Made by a program: the position numbers and the translations under genes. DNA of 64,000 nucleotides from Streptomyces marokkonensis (GTDB lineage: Bacteria; Actinomycetota; Actinomycetes; Streptomycetales; Streptomycetaceae). The DNA lies in the NCBI RefSeq assembly GCF_008312835.1, contig NZ_VSKS01000019.1, positions 62,001 to 126,000 of the forward strand, read 5' to 3'. Of the stretch, positions 51,817 to 61,375 are shown piece after piece (the first letter of the stretch is position 1; the number at the start of each line of letters is the position of its first letter). The notes below the pieces were generated by a model. That model saw only the letters and a program-made list of their open reading frames with translations, had not been told where the DNA came from and did no database searches.

Positions 51817-51899
51817 CTCGCGCTGTTCCAGACTGATCCGTGCCGACGTGCGTCCCGCCCGTCGCGGGAGGGAACGGGCGGGGCGCCACCGGTGACGCG

Positions 51900-53723
51900 A
51901 TGACAGCACACGACAACGGGGCAGGCGTGATCGAGCTGGGCGGAAGCGGTGCCGAGCCGCTGGAGGACGAGGACCCGCGGCGGATCGGACCGATCCCGCT
52001 CGTCGGACGGCTCGGTGCCGGCGGCATGGGCCGTGTCTATCTCGGTGTGCACGAGGGGCGGTACGCCGCCGTCAAGCAGCTGCTGCCGTCGGTCGTCGCC
52101 GAGGACAAGGACTTCCTGCGCCGCTTCGGCCACGAGCTGGACAACCTGGCCCGCTTACCCGAGCACGCCACCGCCCCGCTGCTCGCGGGCGACCGCACCG
52201 CCAGGCCACCGTGGTTCGCCACCGCCTACGTCCCCGGTCTCACCCTGCGCGAGGCCCTCGAGGCCCACGAGGGGCCGCTGCCCGCCGACGCCCTGTGGCT
52301 GCTGCTGCGCGAGGCCGCCGCGGGGCTCGCCGCGGTCCACGCGCTGGACATGGTGCACCGGGACATCAAGCCGTCCAACGTCATGCTCACCCTCGACGGC
52401 CTCACCCTCATCGACTTCGGCGTGGCCCGTGCCGCCGAGCAGAGCCAGCTCACCCGCACCGGCATGGTGGTGGGCACTCCCGCCTACATGTCCCCCGAAC
52501 AGGCCTCGGGAGCACGCAGGTCGACCGGCGCCGTCGACATCTTCGCGCTCGGCTCGGTCCTCGCGTACGCGGCGAGCGGCCGGCCGCCCTTCGGTGACGA
52601 GTCCGGACACGCCGTGCTGTACCGGATCGTGCACGAGGAACCCGACCTCGACGCCGTACGCGCCCTGGACCCGGAACTCGCCGAGGTCGTCGAGGCCTGC
52701 CTCGACAAGGACTACGAGGGCCGGCCCACCGCCACCGAACTCGTCGGACTCGCGGACCGGCACGGTCCGTTCACCCCGCCCCTGTGGCCTGAGCCGGTCA
52801 CCGCGCGGCTGACCGAACGGGCCGCCTTCGCGGAGCGGACGCCGACGGTCCCGGACGTACCGGACGTACCGGACGTACCGGAGGCCCGGCATGCACCGCA
52901 GGCACCGGAAGAACCGGCGAAGCCTGAGGAGCCGCGGGTGCCCGGGGCGTCCGGGCCGGCGCGGGAGAAGCGTGACCGCAGGACCCGGGTGATCCCCGTG
53001 GTCGTCCCGGTCGTCGTCGCGACGGGCACCACCCTCGCCTTCACGCTGCTGCCGTACACCTTCGACACCGGCGACGCGGCGGGGCCCACTCCCTCCGCGT
53101 CGGTCACGACCTCCGCCACCGCGACGCCCTCCGGGACGGCCGGCGGGGCCGCGAAGACGTCGCCGTCCGCCGGCGCGTCCTCCTCGAAGAGCGCGGAGAA
53201 GTCCGGATCATCCGGATCCCCGGAGTCGCCGAGTGCGGCAGGGGCGGAAGGCGCCGCCCCGGACCCGGACGACGCGGGCGCGAAGGGCGGCACCGGCGGC
53301 GGGGAGGGCTCCGGCCCGGACACGGGCACGGGCACGGGCACGGTGACCAAGGCCCCGTCGACGGGCGGCTCCACCTTGCGCAACGCGGAGAGCGGTCTGT
53401 GCCTCACCGCCTCCAAGAACGCCGGCTACGGCAACGTCTCCATGGGCGACTGCGCCGCCGCCGCGGCCGGCTGGAGCCTGCGGAGCGTCTCGTCCGGCAC
53501 CTACCGGATCGTGCACCGGACGTCCGGCAACTGCCTGTCCGCCTACGGAGCGATGCACAGCGCGTCCTGCGGCGCGGACGACGCCCAGGAGTGGCGGCTC
53601 GGCCCGGACGGCACCGTGGTCCTCACGAAGACCGGCAGGTGTCTGGACCACGCCCGGCCGGGCGGCATGATCATGGTGCGGGAGTGCGACGGTTCGGCCG
53701 GCCAGGGCTGGGCCAGGAGCTGA
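51900..53723 (+). CDS. Receptor Ser/Thr protein kinase with ricin-like ectodomain
   Basis: A 607-residue kinase. The kinase domain (about 30-290) has LGAGGMGRVYLG, Lys 59, HRDIKPSN (Asp 155), DFG (Asp 172) and GTPAYMSPEQ. The juxtamembrane part has three tandem Pro-Asp-Val units (about 318-326). The membrane helix lies at about 363-385, followed by a Ser/Thr/Ala/Gly-rich wall-spanning linker and a C-terminal beta-trefoil (ricin-like lectin) of about 110 residues with SGLCLTASKN, GNCLSAYG and GRCLDHARPGG. Carbohydrate sensing is inferred. The start ATG 51900 has only a weak ribosome site. Confidence 0.88.
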   Translation: MTAHDNGAGVIELGGSGAEPLEDEDPRRIGPIPLVGRLGAGGMGRVYLGVHEGRYAAVKQLLPSVVAEDKDFLRRFGHELDNLARLPEHATAPLLAGDRTARPPWFATAYVPGLTLREALEAHEGPLPADALWLLLREAAAGLAAVHALDMVHRDIKPSNVMLTLDGLTLIDFGVARAAEQSQLTRTGMVVGTPAYMSPEQASGARRSTGAVDIFALGSVLAYAASGRPPFGDESGHAVLYRIVHEEPDLDAVRALDPELAEVVEACLDKDYEGRPTATELVGLADRHGPFTPPLWPEPVTARLTERAAFAERTPTVPDVPDVPDVPEARHAPQAPEEPAKPEEPRVPGASGPAREKRDRRTRVIPVVVPVVVATGTTLAFTLLPYTFDTGDAAGPTPSASVTTSATATPSGTAGGAAKTSPSAGASSSKSAEKSGSSGSPESPSAAGAEGAAPDPDDAGAKGGTGGGEGSGPDTGTGTGTVTKAPSTGGSTLRNAESGLCLTASKNAGYGNVSMGDCAAAAAGWSLRSVSSGTYRIVHRTSGNCLSAYGAMHSASCGADDAQEWRLGPDGTVVLTKTGRCLDHARPGGMIMVRECDGSAGQGWARS

Positions 53724-53736
53724 CGCGCGGGGGCGG

Positions 53737-54087
53737 TCAGCCGGCTCCGCCGCGCTCGCCGTCCCCCGGCTTGTCGTCCTTGTCCTTGTCCTTGTCCTCG
53801 TTCAGGGACTTCAGGAACTCCGGGTTGTCGTCCGGTGCCACCCACTGGCGGCGGGCGCCGCCGCGGTTCCAGGCGGAGCCGATGGAGCCGCCGCCCGACC
53901 CCGCGGGGTGCCGCTTCTTGCCGGCGATGAGCCAGGAGATCGAGCCGACGAGCGGGAAGAGCAGCACGAGGATCGCCCACAGCGGCTTGGGAATGTGCCG
54001 CACGTCCTCGTCCTTCGTGCTGATGCAGTCGATGAACGCGTACACGCTCAGTGCCAGTGGCACGAGGAACATCAGCACCCGCAGCAT
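53737..54087 (-). CDS. PLDc_N domain small membrane protein
   Basis: A 116-residue protein starting at ATG 54087. Two hydrophobic helices ([20 protein letters not shown] and [20 protein letters not shown]) form the PLDc_N hairpin known from cardiolipin synthases and small actinobacterial proteins. A hydrophilic tail ends in [19 protein letters not shown]. The family has no defined enzymatic role on its own. It is divergent from mqnL with a 67-base gap. Confidence 0.83.
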   Translation of the reverse strand: MLRVLMFLVPLALSVYAFIDCISTKDEDVRHIPKPLWAILVLLFPLVGSISWLIAGKKRHPAGSGGGSIGSAWNRGGARRQWVAPDDNPEFLKSLNEDKDKDKDDKPGDGERGGAG

Positions 54088-54154
54088 GGGGCCTCTCCAG
54101 CGAAAGCGGTGGGTGGTACAGGGCCAGGGTAACCGCTCGGGGATACTTGACCGC

Positions 54155-55612
54155 ATGGCTTACGACGATCTTCGCTCCCTGCTCAGGGCGCTGGAGCGCG
54201 AGGGCGACCTCAAGCGCATCAAGGCCGAAGTCGACCCGTACCTGGAGGTCGGTGAGATCGTCGACCGGGTGAACAAGGCCGGCGGTCCCGCCCTGCTCTT
54301 CGAGAACGTGCGCGGTTCGAGCATGCCCCTCGCGATGAACGTGTACGGCACCGACCGCCGCCTGCTGAAGGCGCTCGGGCTGAAGTCGTACGCGGACATC
54401 TCCGACAGGATCGGCGGACTGCTCCGGCCGGAGCTGCCGCAGGGCTTCGTCGGCGTGCGTGAGGCGTTCGGGAAGCTCGGCGCGATGACGCACGTACCGC
54501 CGAAGAAGGTGAAGTCCGGGGACGCGCCCGTGCACGAGGTCGTGCTCACCGGCGACGACGTGGACCTCGAACAGCTCCCGGCGCTGTTCACCTGGTCCAA
54601 GGACGGCGGCTCCTTCTTCAACCTGGGGCTGACCCACACCAAGGACCCGGAGACGGGGGTCCGGAACCTGGGCCTGTACCGGCTCCAGCGCCACGACAAG
54701 CGCACCATCGGCATGCACTGGCAGATCCACAAGGACAGCCGGAACCACTACCAGGTGGCCGCCCGGCGCGGCGAGCGCCTGCCGGTCGCCATCGCCTTCG
54801 GCTGCCCGCCGGCGGTGACGTACGCGTCCACCGCGCCGCTGCCCGGTGACATCGACGAGTACCTGTTCGCCGGTTTCGTGCAGGGCAAGCGGATCGAGAT
54901 GGTCGACTGCAAGACCGTCCCGCTCCAGGTCCCGGCGCAGGCCGAGGTCGTGATCGAGGGCTGGCTGGAGCCCGGCGAGATGCTCCCCGAGGGGCCGTTC
55001 GGGGACCACACCGGCTTCTACACCCCGCAGGAGCCCTTCCCCGCCCTGAGGATCGACTGCGTGACGATGCGGAAGCGCCCGCTGCTCCAGTCGATCGTCG
55101 TCGGGCGGCCGCCGACCGAGGACGGGCCGCTGGGGCGGGCGACCGAGCGCTTCTTCCTGCCGCTGCTGAAGATCATCGTGCCGGACATCGTGGACTACCA
55201 CCTGCCCGAGTCCGGCGGCTTCCACAACTGCGCGATCGTCTCGATCGACAAGAAGTACCCCAAACACGCCCAGAAGGTGATGCACGCCATCTGGGGCGCC
55301 CACATGATGTCGTTGACCAAGCTGATCGTGGTCGTCGACTCCGACTGCGACGTCCACGACCTGCACGAGGTCTCCTGGCGGGCCCTCGGAAACACCGACT
55401 ACGCCCGTGACCTCACCGTCGTCGAAGGCCCCGTCGACCATCTCGACCACGCCTCCTACCAGCAGTTCTGGGGTGGCAAGGCGGGCATCGACGCGACGAG
55501 GAAGTGGCCCGAGGAGGGGTACACGCGCGACGGGGGCTGGCCCGACATGGTGGAGTCCGACCCCGAGACGGCGGCGAAGGTCGACCGCCGCTGGAAGGAG
55601 TACGGACTGTGA
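54155..55612 (+). CDS. mqnL: UbiD family decarboxylase of menaquinone biosynthesis (MqnL)
   Basis: A 485-residue UbiD protein, a prenylated-FMN-dependent decarboxylase. The motifs [32 protein letters not shown] and the acidic ERxxD region are visible. In the futalosine pathway it decarboxylates the prenylated 1,4-dihydroxy-6-naphthoate. The partner prenyltransferase (mqnP) lies two genes downstream and the flavin prenyltransferase (mqnM) two genes further on. The ATG at 54155 is chosen; the open frame upstream belongs to antisense sequence. Its stop overlaps the next gene by GTGA. Confidence 0.92.
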   Translation: MAYDDLRSLLRALEREGDLKRIKAEVDPYLEVGEIVDRVNKAGGPALLFENVRGSSMPLAMNVYGTDRRLLKALGLKSYADISDRIGGLLRPELPQGFVGVREAFGKLGAMTHVPPKKVKSGDAPVHEVVLTGDDVDLEQLPALFTWSKDGGSFFNLGLTHTKDPETGVRNLGLYRLQRHDKRTIGMHWQIHKDSRNHYQVAARRGERLPVAIAFGCPPAVTYASTAPLPGDIDEYLFAGFVQGKRIEMVDCKTVPLQVPAQAEVVIEGWLEPGEMLPEGPFGDHTGFYTPQEPFPALRIDCVTMRKRPLLQSIVVGRPPTEDGPLGRATERFFLPLLKIIVPDIVDYHLPESGGFHNCAIVSIDKKYPKHAQKVMHAIWGAHMMSLTKLIVVVDSDCDVHDLHEVSWRALGNTDYARDLTVVEGPVDHLDHASYQQFWGGKAGIDATRKWPEEGYTRDGGWPDMVESDPETAAKVDRRWKEYGL

Positions 55613-56079
55613 GTCCCCTCGCCGTCGGCGGCCCGGCACTCTTCATCGGAACCGACACCGACTACGTGGCCCTCGTGCGCCCCGAGCTCGACCCGGACGA
55701 CGAGGGGGTGCGCCGGGCCGCCGAGGAGGCGGGGGTCACGCCCGAGGAGCTCGCCGGTCCCGGTGACACCTGGGCGGTGCTCTTCGAGCGGGGCGGCGAC
55801 GGCGACGGCTTCGAGCTGCCCGGCGTACGCGACGCGGAACCCGCCGACTTCGCGCGGCGACTGCGCGACGGGCTCACCACCGCGGGCGAGCCGTTCACGG
55901 TCGACGGCGGCTCGGTGCTGCGCCTGGAGGCCCGTCCGGCCGATGCCGGCACCTGCGCCTTCACCGCCCAGGTCACCCCGCCCGACGACGCCGACAAGCC
56001 GCTGACCGTGGAGACGGGCCCGCTGCCCGTCGCCGCGCTGCTCGCCGACCTCGACACGTTCCTCGGGAGCCTCGCATGA
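55609..56079 (+). CDS. Hypothetical protein between mqnL and mqnP
   Basis: A 156-residue acidic protein beginning [20 protein letters not shown] and rich in Asp, Glu, Ala and Gly. It has no signal peptide or membrane helix. It is translationally coupled on both sides, sharing GTGA with mqnL and ATGA with mqnP, so it is expressed with menaquinone genes. I recognise no domain. A regulatory or assembly role in the pathway is speculative. Confidence 0.7.
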   Translation: MSPLAVGGPALFIGTDTDYVALVRPELDPDDEGVRRAAEEAGVTPEELAGPGDTWAVLFERGGDGDGFELPGVRDAEPADFARRLRDGLTTAGEPFTVDGGSVLRLEARPADAGTCAFTAQVTPPDDADKPLTVETGPLPVAALLADLDTFLGSLA

Positions 56080-56996
56080 TGACCACCGCCGACGGGGTCG
56101 TGGGTTCCGGCCCGGCGTCGCGGCCGGGACGCACCAAGGCGTTCCTGCGCCTCGTCATGATCGAGCACTCGGTGTTCGCGCTGCCCTTCGCCTACATCGC
56201 CGCGCTCACCGCGATGTACGAGTGGGACGCGAACATCCACTGGGGACGGCTGCTGCTGGTCACCCTCGCCATGGTCGGGCTGCGGACCTTCGCGATGGCC
56301 GCCAACCGGATCATCGACCGCGAGATCGACGCCCGCAACCCGCGCACCGCGCACCGCGAGCTGGTCACCGGCGCGATGTCGGTCAGGCACGCCTGGACCG
56401 GCGCCCTGATCGCCCTCGTCGTCTTCCTGGGCGCGGCGGCCCTGCTCAACCCGCTGTGCCTCGCCCTCGCGCCCGTCGCCGTGATCCCGATGGTGGTGTA
56501 CCCGTACGGCAAGCGGTTCACCGACTTCCCGCAGGCCATCCTCGGTCTCGCCCAGGCCATGGGCCCGGTCGGCGGCTGGCTGGCCGTCACCGGGTCGTGG
56601 TCGTGGGAGGCGGTGGTCCTCGGTCTGGCGGTCGGCATCTGGATCGGCGGCTTCGACCTGATCTACGCCTGCCAGGACGTCGACACCGACCGCGAGACCG
56701 GCGTGAGGTCGGTCCCGGCCCGCTTCGGCATCCCGGCCGCCGTTCGGGGCGCCCGCGTCTGCCACGCCGTGACCACGGCCCTCCTCGTCTGGTACGCCCT
56801 GCTCACCGACGCCGGTGCCTTCTTCTGGCTGGGGCTGGTGATCGTCGCCGCGGCCTTCGTCTACGAGCACACCATCGTCCGCCCGACCGACCTTTCCCGC
56901 CTGAACAGGGCGTTCTTCAGCGTCAACGGCTTCATCGGCATCGCCCTGTTCGTGTGCGCGCTGCTGGACCTGCTGGTGCGGGGGCTCACTCCCTAG
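56076..56996 (+). CDS. mqnP: UbiA-type prenyltransferase of menaquinone biosynthesis (MqnP)
   Basis: A 306-residue integral membrane prenyltransferase with about nine helices. The two Asp-rich motifs for the polyprenyl diphosphate are NRIIDREIDARNPRT and DVDTDRETGVRSVPARFG. It attaches the isoprenoid tail to dihydroxynaphthoate in the futalosine pathway. The coupled neighbours and the mqnL and mqnM genes around it support this over other UbiA roles. The stop codon overlaps the convergent rhomboid gene by four bases. Confidence 0.92.
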   Translation: MMTTADGVVGSGPASRPGRTKAFLRLVMIEHSVFALPFAYIAALTAMYEWDANIHWGRLLLVTLAMVGLRTFAMAANRIIDREIDARNPRTAHRELVTGAMSVRHAWTGALIALVVFLGAAALLNPLCLALAPVAVIPMVVYPYGKRFTDFPQAILGLAQAMGPVGGWLAVTGSWSWEAVVLGLAVGIWIGGFDLIYACQDVDTDRETGVRSVPARFGIPAAVRGARVCHAVTTALLVWYALLTDAGAFFWLGLVIVAAAFVYEHTIVRPTDLSRLNRAFFSVNGFIGIALFVCALLDLLVRGLTP

Positions 56997-57604
56997 CGCG
57001 CTACAGCGGCAGCTCCCGGTGCGTGGCGGCGGCGGCGGAAGACGAACGCCGCCGCCACGCCCGCCACCAGGCCGATCAGGTGGCCCTGCCAGCTGACGCC
57101 GGACTGCGTGGGGGCGAGGCCCGCCAGGATCGAGCCGCCCCAGACCGCGGCCACCAGCACACCGGCCAGGACCCCGAGCGGACGGCGCTCGACGAAGCCG
57201 CTGACCAGCAGGAAACCGAAGAGGCCGAAGATCAGGCCGGAGGCGCCCGCGGTGTTGGTGTGCGCCGGGGACAGCAGCCACACACCCAGACCGTCGGCCA
57301 CGACGATCAGCGCGCAGACGGCGAGGAACCGGCGTATGCCGCCGAGCGCCGCCAGGAAGCCGAGCACCAGCAACGGCACGGTGTTGGCGGCCACATGGGC
57401 GAATCCGAAGTGCACGAAGGCGGCCGGCAGGACGTCGGCCAGCTCGGAAGGGGTGCGCGGCACGATGCCGAAGTCGTCCAGGGCGTGACCGGTGGCCACG
57501 TCGACCACTTCGAGCAGCCACAGCAGCGCCGCCCAGCCCGCCATCAGCTTGGCCGCGGTCCGGGCCCGGTCGCCCCGCGACCACTCGGGATGTGTACCCG
57601 ACAT
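56993..57604 (-). CDS. Rhomboid family intramembrane serine protease
   Basis: A 203-residue membrane protease with about six helices. The catalytic serine motif is AGASGLIFGLFG and the histidine lies in WQGHLIGLVAGV. HFGFAHVAANTVPLL is the conserved L1/H2 segment. Its short N-terminus is cytoplasmic. It sits between the menaquinone genes on the opposite strand and is divergent from mqnM. Substrates are unknown. Confidence 0.88.
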   Translation of the reverse strand: MSGTHPEWSRGDRARTAAKLMAGWAALLWLLEVVDVATGHALDDFGIVPRTPSELADVLPAAFVHFGFAHVAANTVPLLVLGFLAALGGIRRFLAVCALIVVADGLGVWLLSPAHTNTAGASGLIFGLFGFLLVSGFVERRPLGVLAGVLVAAVWGGSILAGLAPTQSGVSWQGHLIGLVAGVAAAFVFRRRRHAPGAAAVAR

Positions 57605-57697
57605 CGTCCACCCCCCGCCGTCGGCCCGTTCTCTTAGGAGAACGTACGGCCCCCCTTGGCCGGTTCCCACCCTGTGGCTCCGGATAGGCTCGGTGTC

Positions 57698-58381
57698 GTG
57701 AACCCAGTCAAGCCAGGAGACACGCGGCGTACGCCTTGGATCGTAGGGGTCTCCGGGGCCTCCGGCACTCCGTATGCCGCCTCGGTGCTGCGTGCGCTGC
57801 TCGCCGCCGGCGAGAGCGTCGACCTCGTCGTCAGCCGGGCCTCGCGGCTCACCCTCCTGGACGAGACCCAGATCTCCTTCCGTGACGCCCACTGGCGGGA
57901 CGACCTGCGGGAATGGCTGTCCCGGGGGGCGGACGGAAAGCCGGACACCTTCACCGCCGACCTCGACGACGTACGGTACTGGGCCGCCGGTGACCTCGCG
58001 GCCGGGCCGTCCTCGGGGTCGTATCCGAGCAAGGGCATGCTGATCGTGCCCGCCTCCACGGCCTGTGTGGCCGGGGTGGCGCTCGGGCTGTCCAAGGACC
58101 TGTTGCAGCGGGCGGCGAGCGTGACCCTGAAGGAGGGGCGCACGCTGGTGGTGGCCGTGCGGGAGACCCCGCTGAACGGCCAGATGCTGCGGCACCTGGT
58201 GACGCTGGACGACGCGGGCGCGGTCGTGGTGCCCGCCTCGCCGGCCTTCTACGCGGGCGCGACGCACATCCAGGACCTGGTGGACTTCGTCGCCGGACGC
58301 GTACTCGACGCGGCGGGCGTCGAGCACCGGCTCTACCGCCGCTGGAAGGGCGAACTCGGCGGCGGCTCCCGTACCGACTGA
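57698..58381 (+). CDS. mqnM: UbiX family flavin prenyltransferase (MqnM)
   Basis: A 227-residue UbiX protein which prenylates FMN to make the cofactor of UbiD enzymes such as MqnL. The motifs IVGVSGASGTPYAASVLRAL, VVSRASRLTL and the VPASTACVAGVALGLSKDLL and RETPLNGQM segments are characteristic. I set the start at GTG 57698; a TTG 14 codons earlier is unlikely. Its dependence on the mqnL product fits the clustered arrangement. An Lrp-type regulator follows. Confidence 0.9.
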   Translation: MNPVKPGDTRRTPWIVGVSGASGTPYAASVLRALLAAGESVDLVVSRASRLTLLDETQISFRDAHWRDDLREWLSRGADGKPDTFTADLDDVRYWAAGDLAAGPSSGSYPSKGMLIVPASTACVAGVALGLSKDLLQRAASVTLKEGRTLVVAVRETPLNGQMLRHLVTLDDAGAVVVPASPAFYAGATHIQDLVDFVAGRVLDAAGVEHRLYRRWKGELGGGSRTD

Positions 58382-58466
58382 GCGGGCCGCCACACCTTCG
58401 GACCACGACACGGCACCACCCTTTTCAGACACTTTCGTACCTCTTCAGGGGAAGGCTTCGATTCGA

Positions 58467-58925
58467 ATGGACGCGGTGGACAGGCAGCTCATCCAGGCCC
58501 TCAGAGAGAACGGCCGGGCCTCCTACGCGGAGCTGGGGCGCCTCGTCGGCCTGTCGGGACCCAGCGTCACCGACCGCATCAACCGGCTGGAGGCGGCCGG
58601 TGTCATCACCGGCTACCGCGCCACCGTGGACGCCGCCTCGCTCGGCCTCGGCGTCACCGCCCTGATCGGCATCTCGCTCTCCGACGCCGCCGACCACGAG
58701 GACGTGGCGCAGCGGCTGAAGGACCTCACGGAGATCGAGGACTGCTGGTTCATCGCCGGTGACGACTCGTTCATGCTCAAGGTGCGGGCGACCGACGTGG
58801 ACGGCCTGGAGAAGATCATCCGCCGGCTGTCCGGCACCAAGGGCGTCTCCCGGACCCGCACCACGATCGTGCTCTCCACGAAGTGGGAGAACCGCGTGGG
58901 TGAGCTGCCCGAAGAGGCCGGCTGA
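58467..58925 (+). CDS. Lrp/AsnC family transcriptional regulator
   Basis: A 152-residue regulator with an N-terminal HTH (MDAVDRQLIQALRENGRASY; LVGLSGPSVTDRINRLEAAG) and a C-terminal RAM domain (TEIEDCWFIAGDDSFMLKV). The family senses amino acids or related ligands. Its position between mqnM and mqnE makes it a candidate controller of menaquinone genes, but this is inferred. Confidence 0.88.
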   Translation: MDAVDRQLIQALRENGRASYAELGRLVGLSGPSVTDRINRLEAAGVITGYRATVDAASLGLGVTALIGISLSDAADHEDVAQRLKDLTEIEDCWFIAGDDSFMLKVRATDVDGLEKIIRRLSGTKGVSRTRTTIVLSTKWENRVGELPEEAG

Positions 58926-58982
58926 CCGGGGCGTACGGTTGACGGGGTCTGCCTGAAGAGGTCGAGGGAAAGAGGGATCGGC

Positions 58983-60146
58983 ATGGACGTCGGGCTCAAG
59001 CGCGAGCTGGAGGAGAAGGTCCGGGCGGGCGAACGCCTGACCCGTGAGGACGGCATCGCGCTGTACGAGTCGGACGACCTTGCCTGGCTGGGCGGGCTGG
59101 CGCACGAGGTGCGGACGCGGCTGAACGGCGACGTCGTGCACTTCAACGTCAACCGCCACCTCAACATGACGAACGTGTGCACCGCCTCCTGCGCCTACTG
59201 CTCCTTCCAGCGCAAGCCGGGGGAGAAGGACGCGTACACGATGCGCATCGAGGAGGCGGTGAAGCTCGCCACGGCGATGGAGTCGGAGAACCTGACCGAG
59301 CTGCACATCGTCAACGGGCTGCACCCGAACCTGCCGTGGCGCTACTACCCGCGGTCGCTGCGGGAGCTGAAGGCCGCGCTGCCGGACGTCTCGCTCAAGG
59401 CGTTCACCGCCACCGAGATCCACCACTTCGAGACCATCTCGGGCCTGTCCGCCTCCGAGATCCTCGACGAGCTCATCGACGCGGGCCTCGAGTCCCTGAC
59501 CGGCGGCGGTGCGGAGATCTTCGACTGGGAGGTGCGGCAGCACATCGTCGACCACCGCACCCACTGGGAGGACTGGTCGCGCATCCACCGCCTGGCGCAC
59601 GGGAAGGGGCTGAAGACCCCGTGCACCATGCTGTACGGGCACATCGAGGAGCCCCGCCACCGCGTGGACCACGTGCTGCGGCTGCGTGAGCTGCAGGACG
59701 AGACCGGCGGCTTCCAGGTCTTCATCCCGCTGCGCTACCAGCACGACTTCGTGGACATGAAGGACGGCAAGGTCCGCAACCGGCTCCAGGCGCGGACGCA
59801 GATGGCGACGGGGGCGGAGGCGCTCAAGACGTTCGCGGTGTCGCGGCTGCTGTTCGACAACGTGCCGCACGTCAAGGTGTTCTGGGTGATGCACGGCGTG
59901 CAGACGGCGCAGCTCGCGCTGCAGCACGGGGCGGACGACATGGACGGGTCGGTCGTCGAGTACAAGATCACGCACGACGCGGACGACTTCGGTACGCCGA
60001 ACAAGCTGACGCGTGAGGATCTGCTGGACCTGATCCGGGACGCCGGGTTCCGGCCGGTGGAGCGCAACACCCGCTACGAGATCATCCGCGAGTACGACGG
60101 CCCTGACCCGGCGCGTCGGGAGTCCCCCCAGCCGATGCGCGTGTGA
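58983..60146 (+). CDS. mqnE: Aminofutalosine synthase (radical SAM)
   Basis: A 387-residue radical SAM enzyme. The [4Fe-4S] motif CTASCAYC (Cys 66, 70, 73) is canonical for MqnE, with QRKPGEKDAYTMRIEEAV, LHIVNGLHPNLPW and AFTATEIHHFETISG. It makes aminofutalosine from the enolpyruvyl benzoate made by MqnA, an early step of the futalosine menaquinone route. The other early genes (mqnA, mqnB, mqnC) are not in the window. It is followed by a simple hairpin (about 60151-60163). Confidence 0.95.
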   Translation: MDVGLKRELEEKVRAGERLTREDGIALYESDDLAWLGGLAHEVRTRLNGDVVHFNVNRHLNMTNVCTASCAYCSFQRKPGEKDAYTMRIEEAVKLATAMESENLTELHIVNGLHPNLPWRYYPRSLRELKAALPDVSLKAFTATEIHHFETISGLSASEILDELIDAGLESLTGGGAEIFDWEVRQHIVDHRTHWEDWSRIHRLAHGKGLKTPCTMLYGHIEEPRHRVDHVLRLRELQDETGGFQVFIPLRYQHDFVDMKDGKVRNRLQARTQMATGAEALKTFAVSRLLFDNVPHVKVFWVMHGVQTAQLALQHGADDMDGSVVEYKITHDADDFGTPNKLTREDLLDLIRDAGFRPVERNTRYEIIREYDGPDPARRESPQPMRV

Positions 60147-60340
60147 GGACGGGGCTCCGCCCCTCCTGCCCCGCCAGAGGGTTCCCGCCCCCTGGCCCCC
60201 GGCCTTCGCCCGGTCTTCGGCGCCGTGAACTCCGACGCCCGCGGTGCTGCGGGCCGACGGCCGGGAGGCGGCGTACCGGGGGCTGGTGGCCGACCCGAAA
60301 ACGGCTGTGCACCCCCTGAAGTAAGGGCTAGCATTCCCGC

Positions 60341-60865
60341 ATGCCCCTTACCTTCACGTTCGATCCCGTCGTCACCCCCGAACTCCGCGACGGCATCCTC
60401 GACCTGTGGGCCGACGTCACCGACGCGGGCGGGGCGGTCGGCTTCGTGCCGCCGGTGACGCGGGACGAGATCCGCCCCCAACTGGTGCGGCAGTTCGTGT
60501 CGATGGCGGAGGAGCGCTCACGTCTGCTCGTCGGGCACGACGAGGAGGGCCGGGTGGCCGCGACGGCGTTCCTCACGTTCAACACCCACCACCTGATGAC
60601 CCACTGGCTCTGGCTCTACACGGTGATGGTCCACCCCCGCCACCAGGGCAAGGGCTGCGGCCGTGACCTGATGGCCGCCGCCGAGCGGGCGGCCCGCACC
60701 CTCGACGGCATCGAGGCGATCCGGCTCTCCTGCCGCGGCGGACTCGGACTGGAGCGCTTCTACGCCTCCTGCGGCTACAAGGAGGTCGGCCGGATCCCGG
60801 GGGCGATCCGCGTGGCCCCCGGCGACGACCGGGACGACGTCCTCCTGCTGCTGCCGCTGACCTGA
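60341..60865 (+). CDS. GNAT family N-acetyltransferase
   Basis: A 174-residue GNAT protein. Motif A is YTVMVHPRHQGKGCGRDLMAAAERAA, with the acetyl-CoA-binding Q/RxxGxG/A pattern, and motif B is LERFYASCGYKEVGRIPGA. The acceptor substrate is unknown. No ribosome site is obvious before the ATG. The 194 bases before it carry only GC-rich hairpin-prone sequence. Confidence 0.87.
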   Translation: MPLTFTFDPVVTPELRDGILDLWADVTDAGGAVGFVPPVTRDEIRPQLVRQFVSMAEERSRLLVGHDEEGRVAATAFLTFNTHHLMTHWLWLYTVMVHPRHQGKGCGRDLMAAAERAARTLDGIEAIRLSCRGGLGLERFYASCGYKEVGRIPGAIRVAPGDDRDDVLLLLPLT

Positions 60866-60961
60866 GGCCCGTACCCCGCTGAAAGATCCTTGACCGGCCG
60901 TGCTTCACTGGACGTTGTCCCTTTGGGGTGTTCTGACCGTACGCATGGAAGAGTGGATGAG

Positions 60962-61273
60962 ATGCTCCGCTACACGCTGATGCGCCTCGGGGTCTTCGTG
61001 GGCTGCCTCGTGGTCGTCTGGGGTCTCGTCCACTCCGGCCTCGCCCCGCGCGGCCTGGGCGACTCCAACGGTCTGTGGATCGTGCTGCTCGCGCTGGTGC
61101 TCTCGGCGCCGATCAGCTTCGTGGTCCTCCGCAAGGAGCGGGACCGGGCCTCCGAGCGGATCGTGCGGCGGGTGGACCGGGTCAAGGCCAACCTCGAGGC
61201 CAACCGCACCATGGAGGACACGGGCGACGACACCGCCCGCTCGCAGGGGCAGGCGCAGGGCCAGACCTCGTAA
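60962..61273 (+). CDS. DUF4229 membrane protein
   Basis: A 103-residue protein beginning MLRYTLMRLGVFVGCLVVVW, with two membrane helices (second: GLWIVLLALVLSAPISFVVL) and a basic coiled segment afterwards (RKERDRASERIVRRVDRVKA). This is the DUF4229 pattern of actinobacteria. Function unknown. The start is the ATG at 60962 rather than an upstream in-frame one at 60890. Confidence 0.8.
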   Translation: MLRYTLMRLGVFVGCLVVVWGLVHSGLAPRGLGDSNGLWIVLLALVLSAPISFVVLRKERDRASERIVRRVDRVKANLEANRTMEDTGDDTARSQGQAQGQTS

Positions 61274-61301
61274 CGTCCGTCACACCCGCGCACCGCGCTT
61301 C

Positions 61302-61341
61302 GGGCGCCCCGGTTTCCGAAACCCCAGGAAACCCGGGGCGC
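61302..61341 (+). terminator. Terminator after DUF4229
   Basis: Arms GCGCCCCGGTTTCC and GGAAACCCGGGGCGC pair, with one bulged base, around GAAACCCCA. The stem is followed by TTTGCG. Confidence 0.75.
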
Positions 61342-61375
61342 TTTGCGTTGTACGGATGGATCCGCACCCCTGCCT

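Noticed and set aside
51840-51899. Upstream GTG start for the ricin-type kinase
   Set aside because: No ribosome site before 51840 and the extra residues are not kinase-like; ATG 51900 is preferred although its site is weak.
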